Below the pieces are notes generated by a model. The model made no database searches, was not told where the DNA came from, and saw nothing but the letters and a program-made list of their open reading frames with translations. Position numbers and translations under genes: made by a program. A DNA stretch of 64,000 nt from Manduca sexta. Taxonomy: Eukaryota > Arthropoda > Insecta > Lepidoptera > Sphingidae. The DNA lies in the NCBI RefSeq assembly GCF_014839805.1, contig NC_051141.1, forward strand, positions 9,184,777-9,248,776. The letters are read 5' to 3'. Below, one piece after another: positions 38,096-50,268 of this stretch; within the stretch, counting starts at the first letter, position 1; each line of letters opens with the position of its first letter.

Positions 38096-39431
38096 AAGTT
38101 ATGGGTGACTATAAATAAATCACTAAGTAATTATTGGGGTACATGTACTGAATAGTCATCTCTTAATTAGAATTCTAAATTTATAGATTGGAGAAAGTTG
38201 TTATTTCTTTCTTGTCTATGTTTTTTAAATCAGTTTTTTTTTTTACTTTACTTGTCGAACATCGCATATCAGATAATTATAATATTTTCTAACCCTTGAA
38301 TTCAAGAAACCGAACGTTTTTATCGGTGGGATTTGGTGGTGTTGGAATAACGTGATCAAATTCTCTGTTTAAACTCAATAATGAAAGTTAAATTTTCTTA
38401 TTTCATAATATCTTGCCATAATGGTAGGCAGATACTATACAAATTATAATCCTAAAATACTTCTTTCACTATATCGTTCGTCATTACCATCACATGACCT
38501 AACATGTCCACGCCACGTGTAAAAAATCGACATTTCACATATAAATACCAGTTTTATGAACCGCATAAAAACATAATGCTATATCCGACGGACTGCGCTG
38601 CGTTAAACAGTTACAAGTGGTTGACTAAGCGGAAAATCGGAACTTCGCTCCGAGCGCCACATATACTTGGAACAAAAAGCGATGCCTCAACTACTTCGCT
38701 TAACAGTTAAATTTATAAACATTTCACCAACACTGCGAGTGTGCATAAGTTAACAACGAGAAAATTTTGGTATATAATGGAGATATTTGGAGATCATTTT
38801 AATTGTTAGTTGTGTTTCTACGTGCGATTGGAAAAGGGGCTGCATTTAAAAAGAATAATGGTTTACCCTACTCCTTACCGGTATTGCAAATATGATTTGT
38901 GGACATGCCTATATAATACCTAAAGAAGTTTTGGTGCATTTCTTTACAAGCCCTAGAATAAAAAATACAACTTTTAAACCGAAAAAGCGCGCAGCCGAAT
39001 TTTCCAGGAAACAATCACAGATAAGAGATGTGTACTTTGTTATCCAAAAACATGTGTTTTAAATCTGATCTCAGCCACATAAGTGTATTAAGTATTAACA
39101 ATAGTAAACAAAATAAAAAATAAAACCGCCTTCAAATCTGTTTTAAACCAAAAAATATTTTTACATTATGTGCAGCTTATATAATTTGGAGTCGGTACCT
39201 AATTTAAATTGAATACTGATCGTATATTTGTTTATGTATTTAGTTACCTACATTAGTAATCAATATCAATTGAGCGCCGGCTTTAAAATTGGTACTCATC
39301 ATCGTCAGCTATACAGCAACTCCACTATTGAATATAGGCTTCCTCTAAAAACTTTAATCTTTATAATATGATATATTATATATTAACTTGAATTGAATTT
39401 TAGTTTTACTAGATTTTGAAGGCGGCCACAA

Positions 39432-39462
<31 letters not shown>

Positions 39463-39598
39463 ATAAAAGATTTTTGTCTTAGAAAAACGCACGTAAAAAC
39501 ATGGGATGACATGTTTTTAGTGGCACATACTTGTTTCAGTAAATTTCATTTAAAAACATAGTAAGAATTCTATCAGACAAATCTTATTTATATATTTG
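38096..39598. other. AT-rich intronic stretch
   Basis: Nothing supported. The ATG-started frame at 38504-38710 (+) has no splice context or recognisable domain; CACGTG lies at its 5' end (38514-38519). Confidence 0.4.
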
Positions 39599-39650
39599 AA
39601 CTAGCTGTTGCTAGCGATTTTGCTCGCGTGAAGGAGTTTTCCGGGTGGTT
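39599..39650 (+). repeat. Fragment of a common lepidopteran repeat
   Basis: AACTAGCTGTTGCTAGCGAT and TGCTCGCGTGAAGGAGTTTT resemble a widespread lepidopteran dispersed repeat; recognised from memory. Confidence 0.45.
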
Positions 39651-40641
39651 CTAATCGCGGTGTGAACTATTCTTATCACTCAATTAATTAATTTACAAGT
39701 ATCGCCATATCGGCCATAGATTATTATAATTATCACTGCATCCGAAGCAAATCCAATACAAAGCAAATAAAATATTCATGAACTGACACTGTAGATATAA
39801 CGCGTCGTTGAAATCGTCTAAAACAAACATTAATATTACAAATAGTATGTAATAAAAGGACATAAATAGTTAATTGGCTGACATATAATAAATATATGCC
39901 TTGAAAACTATTGTAATTTAGGTAATTAACTATTGTATTTTTAGGAATTGACAGTAATTCCTTATAATTATAAAATATAACTTTATTGTAACTTGATAAA
40001 AGGACATTAATTTATTATCAGCATTTGCCCGTGAGTGAAAGTCCTTGACAGGGTAAAAGGCATCTTAGTATCATACTCATACAGGACTTCTAAGTATTTG
40101 TAGATTTAAATTCATTCAGCGATTTATACAATAAACATTTAAACTTCTTCACAAACTCACAATATTATAAAATAATAGAACGATCCTTACATTTTCACAC
40201 AATATGCGACGTAACAAACTTATTTTATGTTCCATATAAATATATTGTATGAAAGCCTTTTACAAGACGTACACACGAATGCATGTTAAGGAAGCCTTTA
40301 CACAACAAAAACCTAGAAGTGCGAGTAATAACATCTATAACGACCATACATAATTAAATAATGCAATAGCCTATAACACGCCTAAGTATATGATAAACAA
40401 CTCTCTTCCGCTAGTCCTTTTTTTATAAACGATTCCACTCAATATTAAAACACAAGCACTAATGCTTTGTTTTTTCCTACTATGTATTTATTTATATTAA
40501 CATTTTCAAAACAGAAATACATATAAAAGTTAAAAACAAATAATTATGCTAATACTTGAATTGTAAAATGCTATGACAATGCCAACTCCGTGAGTGTTCC
40601 ACATTGCGTGAATTCGTCAATAAAGATAGAACAGTGGCCGA
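39651..40641. other. AT-rich intronic stretch
   Basis: Nothing supported. Confidence 0.45.
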
Positions 40642-40800
40642 TATAAAGCAGTGGAGAATTAGCGCAAATTCGGGCAGCGGCGGGCGTCGTGGCGCGGCAC
40701 GGTGGCGCGGGACGCCCGGGAGCGCTGCGGCAGTGCGGCGCTGGCCCGGTGGGGGCATATGCCGCGCCGTGTCGTACTGCCAATAGGGCTGCCACACGGC
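40642..40800 (+). promoter_or_regulatory. TATA-like box leading into a GC-rich patch; possible promoter
   Basis: TATAAA at 40642-40647 is followed, at about +30, by a 130-bp very GC-rich and CpG-rich patch (40670-40800). The first ATG in it (40759) opens only a 25-codon frame with no donor before the stop. A promoter is therefore possible but no coding exon is supported. Minus-strand frames (40549-40831) are Pro/Arg-rich shadows. Confidence 0.3.
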
Positions 40801-41399
40801 CGATATTTAGACTTTTTGACACAACAATCAAATTGAATGATTGTGCGATTTTTATCAGATATTTACACTTTTCTCACCTGTGGTAAACGATAACCAGTTA
40901 TTAATCTATGTAGAATATTTAAACAATGCTATAAGACCTAAAAGTTACTTTGGAAACTCGTTCATCAATTAGGTTTTCAGATTTAAAGATAGCAACACTA
41001 CTACAAATTCGAATTAGCATAGCATTTCATGTTTCGGCCATCATAGGTTCGCCGACAATTTTATGTAACGTATACGTTGTGTTCTATTACTAACAATTTG
41101 CAACCTGATATTCAGTAAATTTTTATTCTTTTATACAAATCCTAACTGATTCTTCGAATCGTATTCGAGTTTTTTTATTCTATAATATAATCTGTATTAT
41201 GCTGCTTAAAAAGATTTCAAACAAAAATATGACACTATCCCTAGGGGATACTTGGTGACTCTAAATCCATCAGCACAAAGCACACCAGGGAAACATATAG
41301 CCGGTTCTTTGTTAAGCAGTCTGTCCTCACTACCTCACAGATAATCAACGTATTTCTCGCTAAGGCTTGTTGATACTCGAGTAGTTTAATTAATGTCCA
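40801..41399. other. AT-rich intronic stretch
   Basis: Nothing supported. Confidence 0.45.
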
Positions 41400-41472
41400 C
41401 CAACCTTTGGTTGACAGCAACCAGCAGTTGGTGGTCAGCAACCAGCATTTGGTGGTCAGCAACCAAGAATTG
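41400..41472. repeat. Short tandem array, 21-bp unit
   Basis: CAACCAGCAGTTGGTGGTCAG (41418) and CAACCAGCATTTGGTGGTCAG (41439) are adjacent copies differing at one base. Diverged partial units lie on either side (41400 and 41460). The minus strand reads as a repeated WLLTTKC-type heptad, an artefact of the array. Confidence 0.85.
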
Positions 41473-41589
41473 TAAGGATCTGTTGTAGTCAAAATAAAAT
41501 ATAAAATGTCAGTTATATACCCGCCAACCACTTATCAATACAGTTTTATTTTGAAGCAAAACGTAACACTATGGAATGAAGGAAATATC

Positions 41590-41800
41590 CCTAGTAATTC
41601 TAGGGCTGTAACCGAGATGCCTTTCTAGAATAGGTATAGTATATTTCTGCCGGCTTCCCTTTCGCAATTTATGTAAATTTTACTGACCATTAGATCGACT
41701 TGCAGATCGGATTGATGCATATTAGTACCTAAGTATATGTAATGTCGAGTTCCCCTTTTGGAAAATGTCATCCTTCGCCATTAATATTGACTATCTTATA
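41590..41800 (+). repeat. Repeat family C, copy 3
   Basis: Shares with the copies at 1060 and 12225 the CTTCCCTTTCGCAATTTATG region, a GTTCCCCTTTTGGAAAATG region, and the CCTTCGCCATTAAT end. Diverged. Confidence 0.5.
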
Positions 41801-42379
41801 ATTGAAGATGTATCACACTCGCTTAAATAGGTTACCACCTACTTAATTACTACCGCGTAATAGCAGATTACCACAGATCATTAATAAAGTACATACATCC
41901 GGTACTAAACCAGCGGTATACCGCAGCATTTGTATCCTATTACAGCGCATTATTAGGTGACCTCACTCGGTAGATAGCATTGCACGTCTACGCGTGAAAC
42001 CTAATTAAATCCAGTCGTTATATCCTATCCAGTTATCTCAGTTAACTGGTTACGTAGCAGATGTGGCTCCGCGTCCGACACGGCACGTTGACCCATATAT
42101 CTCAGTAACAATGCCCGACCTAGGTATACTACCTCAGATTCTAAATGCTGACAGCTGTTCGATGTGTCATTGTTTTGTGTTAGTAAAGTTGGATTTCTTT
42201 CTTTTTAAATAAATTTACTTGTCTCTAAAAATATTACCATCATAATGTAGAGGTTATTTTATGAGTTTTCTTATTATTTGTTAGACTTTTCCGTTTCAAA
42301 TTATGTTAAACCAAACATAATTTTATCATGAAACTATACAAATTACCTAAATGAGGTAAATAGAACTTTCTTGCTTATA
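41801..42379. other. AT-rich intronic stretch
   Basis: Nothing supported. Confidence 0.45.
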
Positions 42380-42466
42380 TGGTTATCGAATTTGTCCTTC
42401 AAATAAAACACCTGTAATTGCAAAGAGACGGATTCGCCCCCGTAGACGGAATAGGGCCCCTGACAT
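42380..42466. repeat. MITE family F, one end only
   Basis: ATTGCAAAGAGACGGATTCG followed by CCCCCGTAGACGGAATAGGG and CCCCTGAC matches the right end of the complete copy at 3779-3985. The sub-terminal TTTGTCCTTCAAATAAAAC also corresponds. No opposite end is present, so it is a truncated copy. Confidence 0.7.
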
Positions 42467-42937
42467 TATAATCGAAAGATAGGTATTTATCTTTGTTTCA
42501 TCGGTGAACCGTTACCCACCTATAAATATTTCAGGTTAGATAAATCAGGCCACTGTAAAGGCCATTATTATGTAAAATGATCTTCAACTGATATATTGTA
42601 AGCCATCAATTTACATCAGCATGGTCCTGCATTGTACCTTATCGATATTTATTAAGCCGACTGTCTATAAGTGGAGTTGACCGATATATGACTGTTACTA
42701 TCATTTATATAAAAAAAACTTCTATTACTATTGCTATAATTATAATATATGCAGCACTATTGACATTTAAGTTTTTACTATTAATATCTAACCTTAGGTA
42801 TATTTCAATAACCACATTTAACGCACCACACCATAATGTAAGATTATAAGAATTATTTATAAACCTATGAATGCCACTTAATATCATCTATTCCTGACAC
42901 ATCGGCAGATTGTTTTTTCATATACTCTCGTGTTCAT
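42467..42937. other. AT-rich intronic stretch
   Basis: Nothing supported. Confidence 0.45.
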
Positions 42938-43190
42938 CTATTTTACCATTCGACACAATAACGCCGGTCTGCTAATACCTATGCTCCTTGACGTCACTGC
43001 GGAAGGAGACAGGATATAGGAAGGAGGAAAAATGCGCCTTAGAAGACTATTCCAAAAGTTTATGTTGCGGCAAAGAAAAGGATTAGTGAACCTATTGGTT
43101 CGGGCCGTGATGGTTTTAATCGGCAAATGATGACTTCCATGCCGGCATGCGTGGTTCTGCTGAGGATAGAAGAGATGAGGATCAAATATT
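42938..43190 (-). pseudogene. Non-LTR retrotransposon ORF2 C-terminal remnant (CR1/jockey-like)
   Basis: Read on the minus strand, this gives a fragment with TARTNRFTNPFLCRNINFWN, SLLRRIFPPSYIL. This resembles the tail found in many insect non-LTR ORF2 proteins, where an RT-N-x-F-x-N-S-F...LWNSLP...FP pattern follows reverse transcriptase. The more upstream part (RTTHAGMEVIICRLKPSRPE, 43060-43190) continues in another frame, so a frameshift is implied. No RT domain and no poly-A tail are visible. It is a short dead copy and the clade assignment is tentative. Confidence 0.5.
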
Positions 43191-43640
43191 TCTTATGTAA
43201 CTTTATCAACTTTATTGAAACATGAACAAAACACAATGTTACAGATATTTTAGTAAGAAAGACAAACACTTTTACAATATATTTAAAGAGAAAAAAGCTC
43301 ACACAGATGTAAACTTAATTTGAAACTACAATAAAATGTGCACGATGTATTGTTGCGTATGATAATACGATTTTTTATTTTATTAATTTTACACTCATAT
43401 CACAAATACCTAACTAAAATAATAAATAACCCACTTTTACAAATTCAATAACACCACTTAATAATCATTAGTTTAATTAATCAAAGTCTTATCACATTTA
43501 TTATATCATTAAAACTTTTGATAGCTGAATAAAACTTATCGGAATTTTATTAATTATTAAAATATTTCATTAATCACATTCATGATTACGGTAAAACGTT
43601 AGTTATTATTAATGATTTATTAAAATGTTTATTTCACAAG
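43191..43640. other. AT-rich intronic stretch
   Basis: Nothing supported. Confidence 0.45.
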
Positions 43641-43765
43641 CCCGTAGAGTGCGATTGTGATATACAATCGGCCTGGCATGCCACCCGCTCCTTTGGCACA
43701 GTTCCGCGACGCGATCTCAATGCCTCGAACGCATTGCAGCGGAATGCGGCTTGCATCTTGAATTA
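43641..43765. other. GC-elevated unique block
   Basis: A 120-bp block with much higher GC than its surroundings and no repeat or coding signal that I recognise; a candidate conserved non-coding element. Confidence 0.25.
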
Positions 43766-44660
43766 ATCAAACATAAACCAAGCTATATTACTACTGAAAT
43801 TATTTCTCTGTTTATGCTCGACATAAAGTTTTTACCATATATGATTTATTTTAATCCATGATCATTATAAAATAAATGATGATTTATCAATCATTGAAGA
43901 TAGAGTCTAGTCAAAGTCTTTGACAATTTTAAAAGACCGACTGGAAAGAGCAGGGAAGGCTACGGAAAGGCCGTTGTAGGAAATCAGGGTTCCTGTTTGG
44001 GCAATAATGACTTTCAAGGAGTCGTTTTAGGTTTTCTCATTTTTGGTCCTACTTTTCTATGAAGTAGTTGTTAGATTGCTATCTTTTCCATAAAAAATAT
44101 TATTAAATTCTATAAAAAATGTTAATGCATGTTTCATGATGTCGTATATTGATGATGGCCATTTATCAAGATATATTTCTACAATAGAACTAAACTATAA
44201 GCATCTATTCTAAAGTAAACTACGAGATTTTTTTACGGTGACCTAGTAAGAAGTCGAGTTAGAATGTTTATCGCATTTCAATCTTAGTTTTAAACGATAC
44301 GCTATATAACTCTTTTTATGGATACGTATTTTTCCATTGTCAAATCTATATTATGCTATGCGAAATATGCAGTCCTTACAATGCTGATGGAATAGATTTT
44401 GTACGCGAATAGATACGACAAAAATACGGCACATAAAAATTAGAAGAAACTAATCACAGTAGTTCGTTCCCGCAAATCGCTTCTCAGTGGTACTTTGCGA
44501 TCATTTAGTGAGACAGGCGAGCATAATTCTGATGGAGTAGTATAAGATTCCGACGCCTATTAGGTTCTGCAGCATGGCCATAAAACCCTCACACCGCAAG
44601 GCTTTCATATAAATATGTTAACACTATTATTATTAACATTTAATAGTACCCCACAAAAAC
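43766..44660. other. AT-rich intronic stretch
   Basis: Nothing supported. Confidence 0.45.
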
Positions 44661-44770
44661 GATTATCTGAATAAAGGTCGGCTAACCGGGGCACGTTCCC
44701 GGGCCGGTCCCGCTGACGTCACACGTCGCAGTCTCGCTGCACTTGCGTCATCTGACCGACCTCTGTACAA
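44661..44770. promoter_or_regulatory. GC-rich island with perfect CRE palindrome
   Basis: GC-rich patch with TGACGTCA (44714-44721), the palindromic cAMP-response element, and a second half-like TGCGTCATC downstream. CCCGGGCC lies just upstream. It could be a CREB/ATF-responsive enhancer within the Shaker intron. Function is inferred from motif and composition only. Confidence 0.4.
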
Positions 44771-45774
44771 AATTTTGGCTCAGTTGCTATCTTTTAGGAA
44801 GTGTTATCGTTGTTATAGAACTATAAAAAGAACTGTCCAATTGTGTTTCTTTCTGAGGGATGATTTGACGATGACAATGCCTCTGCGTCAACTCTTTAGT
44901 CCATTATCTCGTGTTTCGCTCAAAATCGAAAACATTTGACTTATCAAAAATACTTCATAAGAAATCAAGTTCCATGCTTCTTTAATACAACATTGGTTTG
45001 TGCACTTTATATTTTCTTAAAGTTTAAAACCGACATTTTACTGGCTCGCCAGCGACGCCAACTTTTCCCGCAGTAACCTGAGAGTAGAAGTTACGCGAAT
45101 AATATTATTCCAACTGACTGCGCGTCTTTGATCATATTTTTATTAGTTACTCTTAACTTTTGTTATGTACTTATAGTCTAGTCGGTGGAGCGTTTAACTA
45201 CAATACTTTAACTACTTTAAATATACAGGGTTGTAGGTTTTAGGTTGAATTTAGGATAATACGCCAATATTCCATTTTCCTTCCTTCTTTTTTTATCTTT
45301 TCACGGTGAAATGTAGTTTGAATATTTCACCTGATGAGACTTTTGTAGAGTTCAATCTTAGGATTATAATTTGGACTATTGACGTTTATCGTCATTCATT
45401 TTAGTTAATTCACCATAGATGGCGTATAGTATAGTATAATATATGAACTCTTAACCCTATAAAAAATCTATGAACTTTACAAAATTAATGTACCGAAACT
45501 TTCGCATTATTAGTAGGCACTCAGCTCGCGTTTTGGAACAAACTAATAAACATGATATCACCAGGCATCAGGCGCAATGCAGTATCACCGTGTACTCGAT
45601 TAGTCAAGGTTTTACATGGAACTGCATCTGTTTTGGGCCGGAGTGGCGCTTTCCACCCGCCCTAGATGCGATTAATACAAAAAACAGTTAATAAATCTGA
45701 CAAGGTGATTAGAATACTAAGCCTTTATCAATCACATTTTTAATAGGTCTGTATCAATGCTCTTATTTAGTCGA
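44771..45774. other. AT-rich intronic stretch
   Basis: Nothing supported. The frame 45470-45691 (+) begins with ATG but shows no recognisable domain. Confidence 0.4.
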
Positions 45775-46005
45775 TCATGGCAAAGTGTCCCTACTATACC
45801 AGGTCGCCAGTGGAGTGAGGTCCAGTAGAGTGTCAACTGACGAGAAATAGTTTCCTCTCGGCAAATAACACAAATGTGCCGGCCTGTTGACAATACGGAA
45901 CGCGACACATACGTGGGCCACTATGGCGGGATTTAACAACACCTTATATAAGGAATTCAATATCCGGGCGGATATAAAATAGTATATCACTCTACCACCA
46001 GAAAA
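45775..46005 (-). repeat. Repeat family B, minus-strand copy
   Basis: Reverse complement shares, in order, CCGCCATAGTGGCCCACGTA, a GTGTCGCGTTCC-type block, GCCGAGAGGAAAC and CAGTTGACACTCTACTGGAC with the plus-strand copies at 48026-48193 and 53466-53578. An extra segment, TATAAAATAGTATATCACTC, adjoins it at 45971-45990. No coding capacity. Confidence 0.65.
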
Positions 46006-46600
46006 AATTAAATAACGTTAAAAATAATGAAATGATTCACTAATCAGAAAATTAATGGCTTTTATCACATGCTATATTTACATACTGTACACTATGAGAC
46101 TGGCGAACCTGAAATCTTTATCTCGTCCATATCAATCGATCTAACTGTCCACCCCAATGACTCTCAAGGAAAAAAAACAAGCAACAATCCCTCGCTAGCT
46201 ATCAAGCATCGCTGCGCACCTTTGATGTACGAGCTGTTCAAAGCATGATAACCCAGTTTGCGTGAGGCGAACAAGGCTGGCGAAGGTGTTGTTCTGTTAG
46301 CTTCATATTCTTTATAATATCGTTGGCAGCCATGTTTCCTTTTTTTATTAACACTTCTTAATAAGAAAAGTTCCAAACAAAGGCGGTAATCTAGATAAAT
46401 TAATTATCGTAAAGTGTTAGCGACGCGTTTTTACTGTCGATTCTATCTAAATAATCGACACAGTTCTACCTTTAAAATAAATAAATTAATATAAATAAAA
46501 GAAAATAGTCTATAATTTCAAATTGAAGCTTATCGTATCTCTGTGACCACGGTTACTGGAATTTCCGACCCCACTTAAAATCAAAATACATATTTATAAT
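46006..46600. other. Non-coding stretch with an unrecognised open frame
   Basis: The minus-strand frame 46164-46376 (70 codons) is slightly GC-elevated but matches no family I know. Otherwise AT-rich. Confidence 0.35.
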
Positions 46601-46640
46601 TAACTAGCTAACCCGACAGAAGTTGTCCTGTCATAATTAT
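46601..46640 (+). repeat. Fragment of common lepidopteran repeat
   Basis: AACTAGCTAACCCGACAGAA and GTTGTCCTGTCATAAT resemble a widespread lepidopteran dispersed repeat; recognised from memory. Confidence 0.5.
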
Positions 46641-46891
46641 GAATATTAAATTCGAATTTGTACAATTAATCAACCGATCTATCTTTGTTAAACGATATTT
46701 ACAGCTCGTGTTTTGTCAATCGCTGACAATTATTTCAAACAACTGCCAGTTATGTAAAATTAATATTGTCTTTAAGTTTTCTTAAATTATCGAATGTTTC
46801 GCTCAACTTAATTATTTTTTACTTTCACAAAAACCTTCTCCTGACAATATTAACACAACAAAAAAAGGATTAGCAAATTCGCTCCATTCGT

Positions 46892-47035
46892 TCACGCGTG
46901 ATGCGATGACCAAGGGAAATTGGGATTCATTTTTATTTACATTTATGATTGAATCTGTCTAAATAAATGACCAAAACAAAGGAACCGATTTTGATGAAGT
47001 TGTTATTTACAGTTAAAAAAGTTTTTGAAAGAGTA
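46892..47035 (+). repeat. Dispersed-repeat fragments
   Basis: TTCACGCGTGATGCGATGAC followed by CAAGGGAAATTGGG is related to the fragment at 34126. AAGGAACCGATTTTGATGAA (46978) resembles a motif common in lepidopteran repeats. Ends undefined. Confidence 0.4.
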
Positions 47036-48025
47036 ATAATTATGTGTATCATTTAATTCCGATAAAGGACTAATGGAAGCGAAGCTGCGAGCAAGACCGA
47101 ATAACCGCATCACTTGGCCTTAGAGTCGTTAACTTATGTCGGACTAGTGCCTCTGATTGACTTTGTTTACTGTAAATGTGCACGTGGGCCACTTTCTGGT
47201 AATTCATCCATTCCGTTCCGATCTTTAACGTTAATTTATATCAAAAGAGTCGTTCGCCTATTGACAACGGATGTTGTTCGTTCCCTTTAATATAGGATTG
47301 CTGCACAACGCTCCCATTGCAGTTAGTGTTAAACTGCGTGTATACGCAATATTTCTATCATGATATTGACTTTGTTTTTCACTCACGCGCTTTTCTTTTA
47401 TACTTTGGTAGATGAAAGGAACCCCTCACTGCAAGCTAGACTTCAAATGATATTTCACTCCCACGGGCACTGTCAGCTGCTCTAACGCAAATAATTTGTA
47501 CTTTACGATGACCCAGAGTATTTTGCGATATTCTACGCATATACCAAAAGTATAACACCAGAGAAGACTCTTCACGGTCCCCTTAATAGTTGACAAGAAT
47601 TTTAAATTTATATCATTTATTTATTAACCTTAAAATAGCAATAAATAACGCGCGTCTCTCTATCAATAAAATGAAGTTAAGCGAATTGTTTGGAAGGTCC
47701 GGTATCGACACCATTCATAAAGCCAATTTTCAATAAATGCAAGTTGTGTTACTAAGACATTATAAAAAAAACTCTTCAATAGTAAAACTGTCTTACACTA
47801 CATTGTTATGTCGTATTCGGCTCAAAAAATGAGCAAAAATATCGTCATGACATATTTTCGTTCATTGTGCCCATTTTAGATCGTCAGCCACTAATCGGCT
47901 CATCAATCATGTTGTAGCTCATATGTGCTGTAAATCTGGTCCGATATAGGATGCCCCCAGGTTCATCAACGACAATGGTTTTGCATTGTTTTCGAAACAA
48001 ACACAGAACTTTACCATATTATTAC
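47036..48025. other. AT-rich intronic stretch
   Basis: Nothing supported. Confidence 0.45.
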
Positions 48026-48193
48026 ATTATCCGCCATAGTGACCCACGTACATAAGTGTGTCGCGTTCTGAGATCAGCCTATGTATATCCGGTGCCAACA
48101 TGCTGGCATATCTATGGCGACTGCCGAGCGGTAGTCATCTCTCATTAGTCGACATTTTATTGGCCTCACTTACCATGAGGTGCAGTGGGGTCT
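48026..48193 (+). repeat. Repeat family B, plus-strand copy
   Basis: Blocks CCGCCATAGTGACCCACGTA, GTGTGTCGCGTTCTGAGATC, CGACTGCCGAGCGGTAGTC and TCACTTACCATGAGGTGCAG. Same family as 45775-46005 (inverted) and 53466-53578. A retroposon is likely, but no A tail or target duplication was identified. Confidence 0.65.
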
Positions 48194-49380
48194 CATAAGA
48201 AAAAACATTGAAACAAGAAACGTTGTACCAAATACATTCGCGACCGAATTCTATTTAGTTACTTGTTAATTCAGTATTTTTAGCAGTGCCGCCATTTGTT
48301 TTTAAATAATTTTAATATGAATCCATACAAGCATCCGTATTAAAAATTAAAAAAAATACAAAAATATTTTTCTGTTCTAAGAAACCAATAAGTCATCTCG
48401 TTGTACATATGTCGAATATACTTGGTAATTTCTGTGCAAGTCAAGTAAAATAAAAAGGTAATTTACCTTCCGGGTACAAAATATGTAGCTACACTTAGAA
48501 CTGAAAAAGTAAATGCAATTTTTATACCGTGCATTTAATTCTATTATTGACAAGTTATTAATACAAACAAAACAACGTAAAACAACAGTCCCGTATCTCG
48601 GCTATTAGTACAACAAACAATCCCAGCATCGATCGGCAAGATGGGTATTGCAGATGTAGCCGAAACCCTGACCTAGTTTCCTTCAAACCACCCATAAAAA
48701 TCCCTACGTTCCTTGGAGCCACGGCCCGTCATCGACCACCAAACAAGCACTATATCTTAATATTTAAATTGCATTTTGGGTACTAATTTAGTAATTAAGT
48801 ACTATTATTTTCTTGAAACAACATTGTTAAGTATTTCACAAAGTGTCAGAAGAAAATTAGTATGTAAATAAAAGTAATTCAGTGACCATGAAGTTCGGAT
48901 ATTTATTTATTTATACTTATTATTTAAATATAATTGGGAGTGGAAAATATCATTTTATATAATATTATTTTGTTTACTAATTCATATAATAAATTTATAT
49001 TAGTATAATCAACATTTTTTAATATTTTTATCGTAAATTTCCGATATGAATATAATTAAGTAGCATATTGTATAAAATAATATTCAAGTATGACAGCTGA
49101 TAAGCTGCAAATTGATAACTGTATATAATCGAATAACGTAAAAACAAATCTGACTATCAAAAAGATTGTGTGTAAAAATGTAGGGTCTATACCGCAATGT
49201 TTTAAAAGGTAGTAGAGCAAACAACAGCATTGTAACATCTCCGCTAGTGTTACGTAACAGCTTGGCCTCGTCATCCGGATGTGACAATTCATAACACGCC
49301 GCCGCAATAACCTTGTATCATTTCAAAATAAATTTTCACTTTTAAAACACGTCTATGGTTAATATAATTACCGGATTTGG
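48194..49380. other. AT-rich intronic stretch
   Basis: Nothing supported. Overlapping minus-strand frames at 49056-49307 carry no domain that I recognise. Confidence 0.4.
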
Positions 49381-49541
49381 CGGTTCACTGCGCTTACTTT
49401 CGCTTTGTTACAAAAGCGCAGCGCCATCTATTACTGTCTGTTCACATAAACAAAAACTTTCGTTTAAATTTTAAGGCGCAGCAAATCACATTGCGTTGTG
49501 TTTATACTTTTTAAAAGCGCACCCGTAAGCAAACCGGACTA

Positions 49542-49655
49542 TGCTACGCTCTCGTAGCAGCCGAAGTCAAACAATTTGCTGTAGTTGCTCGTACACTACG
49601 CATAAATATGACACTAGTGCTACGAAATTGTAGCATTACGTAGCGTCGTAGCTTT
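49542..49655. repeat. Cluster of GCTACG/CGTAGC motifs (copy 2)
   Basis: Same hexamer-rich character as 11479-11588: GCTACG or CGTAGC, or near variants, at 49543, 49553, 49595, 49618, 49638 and 49646. Located just upstream of the CpG island. Confidence 0.45.
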
Positions 49656-49896
49656 ACTTAGATAAGGCAGTATTCTTTGTGACTTCACTTAATAAATTTA
49701 AATATTTGTAATACAACAAATCTTGTCAAGTTTATGTCATCATTTGGGTTGTTATGACCGCTAAAAAACGCCACGGATCAAATTGCGAATGACGTAATGC
49801 ATATAAAATAAAAGTATGCAAGTTCACAGGCGCAAATTGGCCGCCAATAAAATAGCACGTAGGTTTTAGGCCAAGTTGCATTTTAGTAAAGTTTGC

Positions 49897-49901
49897 TCAG
49901 T
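49897..49901 (+). promoter_or_regulatory. Initiator-like TCAGT upstream of the CpG island
   Basis: A TCAGT core (A+1 would be 49899) followed by GC-rich sequence to about 50020 and then an AT-rich segment. That segment could be a short intron: GTAAAT at 50026, CTAAC near 50055, a T run, and CAG at 50100-50102. Weak evidence for a TSS; the spacing supports it only loosely. Confidence 0.2.
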
Positions 49902-50103
49902 GAGTGTGTTGGCATCGGCCGCGCGTGCCTCTAGGAGCGCCTCGTTTGTGCCGCCAACCAGCGTGTCAGCCGTAGCTCACTAACGCGCCAATCTGTGTCC
50001 CGGACCGCACCCGTGCGACGTCCATGTAAATTGACCATTATATAACCCTTTTTTCTAACTTTATTATGCTGCAAAATAATATGTTTTTTTACAACCGTCC
50101 AGC

Positions 50104-50268
50104 ATGTCGTTACCCAGTTTGTCAAGCATCCTCGGCCGATTCATCAAATGCAAGCGCGCGCATCTCTGGTGCCGCCTGAAAGTGAACAACGTTCCGAGAA
50201 ACTCTAATAAGGGCAAGGAAAGCGAATGTTTTGTTAGGAAGTGGAAGGTTCATGGGTTGCGTGCCACC
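50104..50268 (+). CDS. Candidate coding exon of unknown identity
   Basis: An ATG-started open frame of exactly 55 codons running to a GTGAGT donor at 50269-50274 (phase 0). The product starts MSLPSLSSILGRF and is then rich in Lys, Arg and Cys. I do not recognise the protein. Immediately before the ATG there is an acceptor-like T run and CAG (50100-50102), with a CTAAC branch-like string about 45 bases upstream, so it could also be an internal exon. Its phase 0 donor does not match the phase 2 Shaker ball exon. Hence, if real, it belongs either to a different gene or to a transcript spliced differently. It may simply be chance openness in CpG-rich DNA. Confidence 0.22.

Noticed and set aside
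41241..41531. Minus-strand ORF with WLLTTKC heptad repeats
   Set aside because: Produced by the 21-bp tandem array at 41400-41472.
49056..49307. Overlapping minus-strand ORFs
   Set aside because: Two frames of the same strand open at once, non-ATG starts, no domain recognised.
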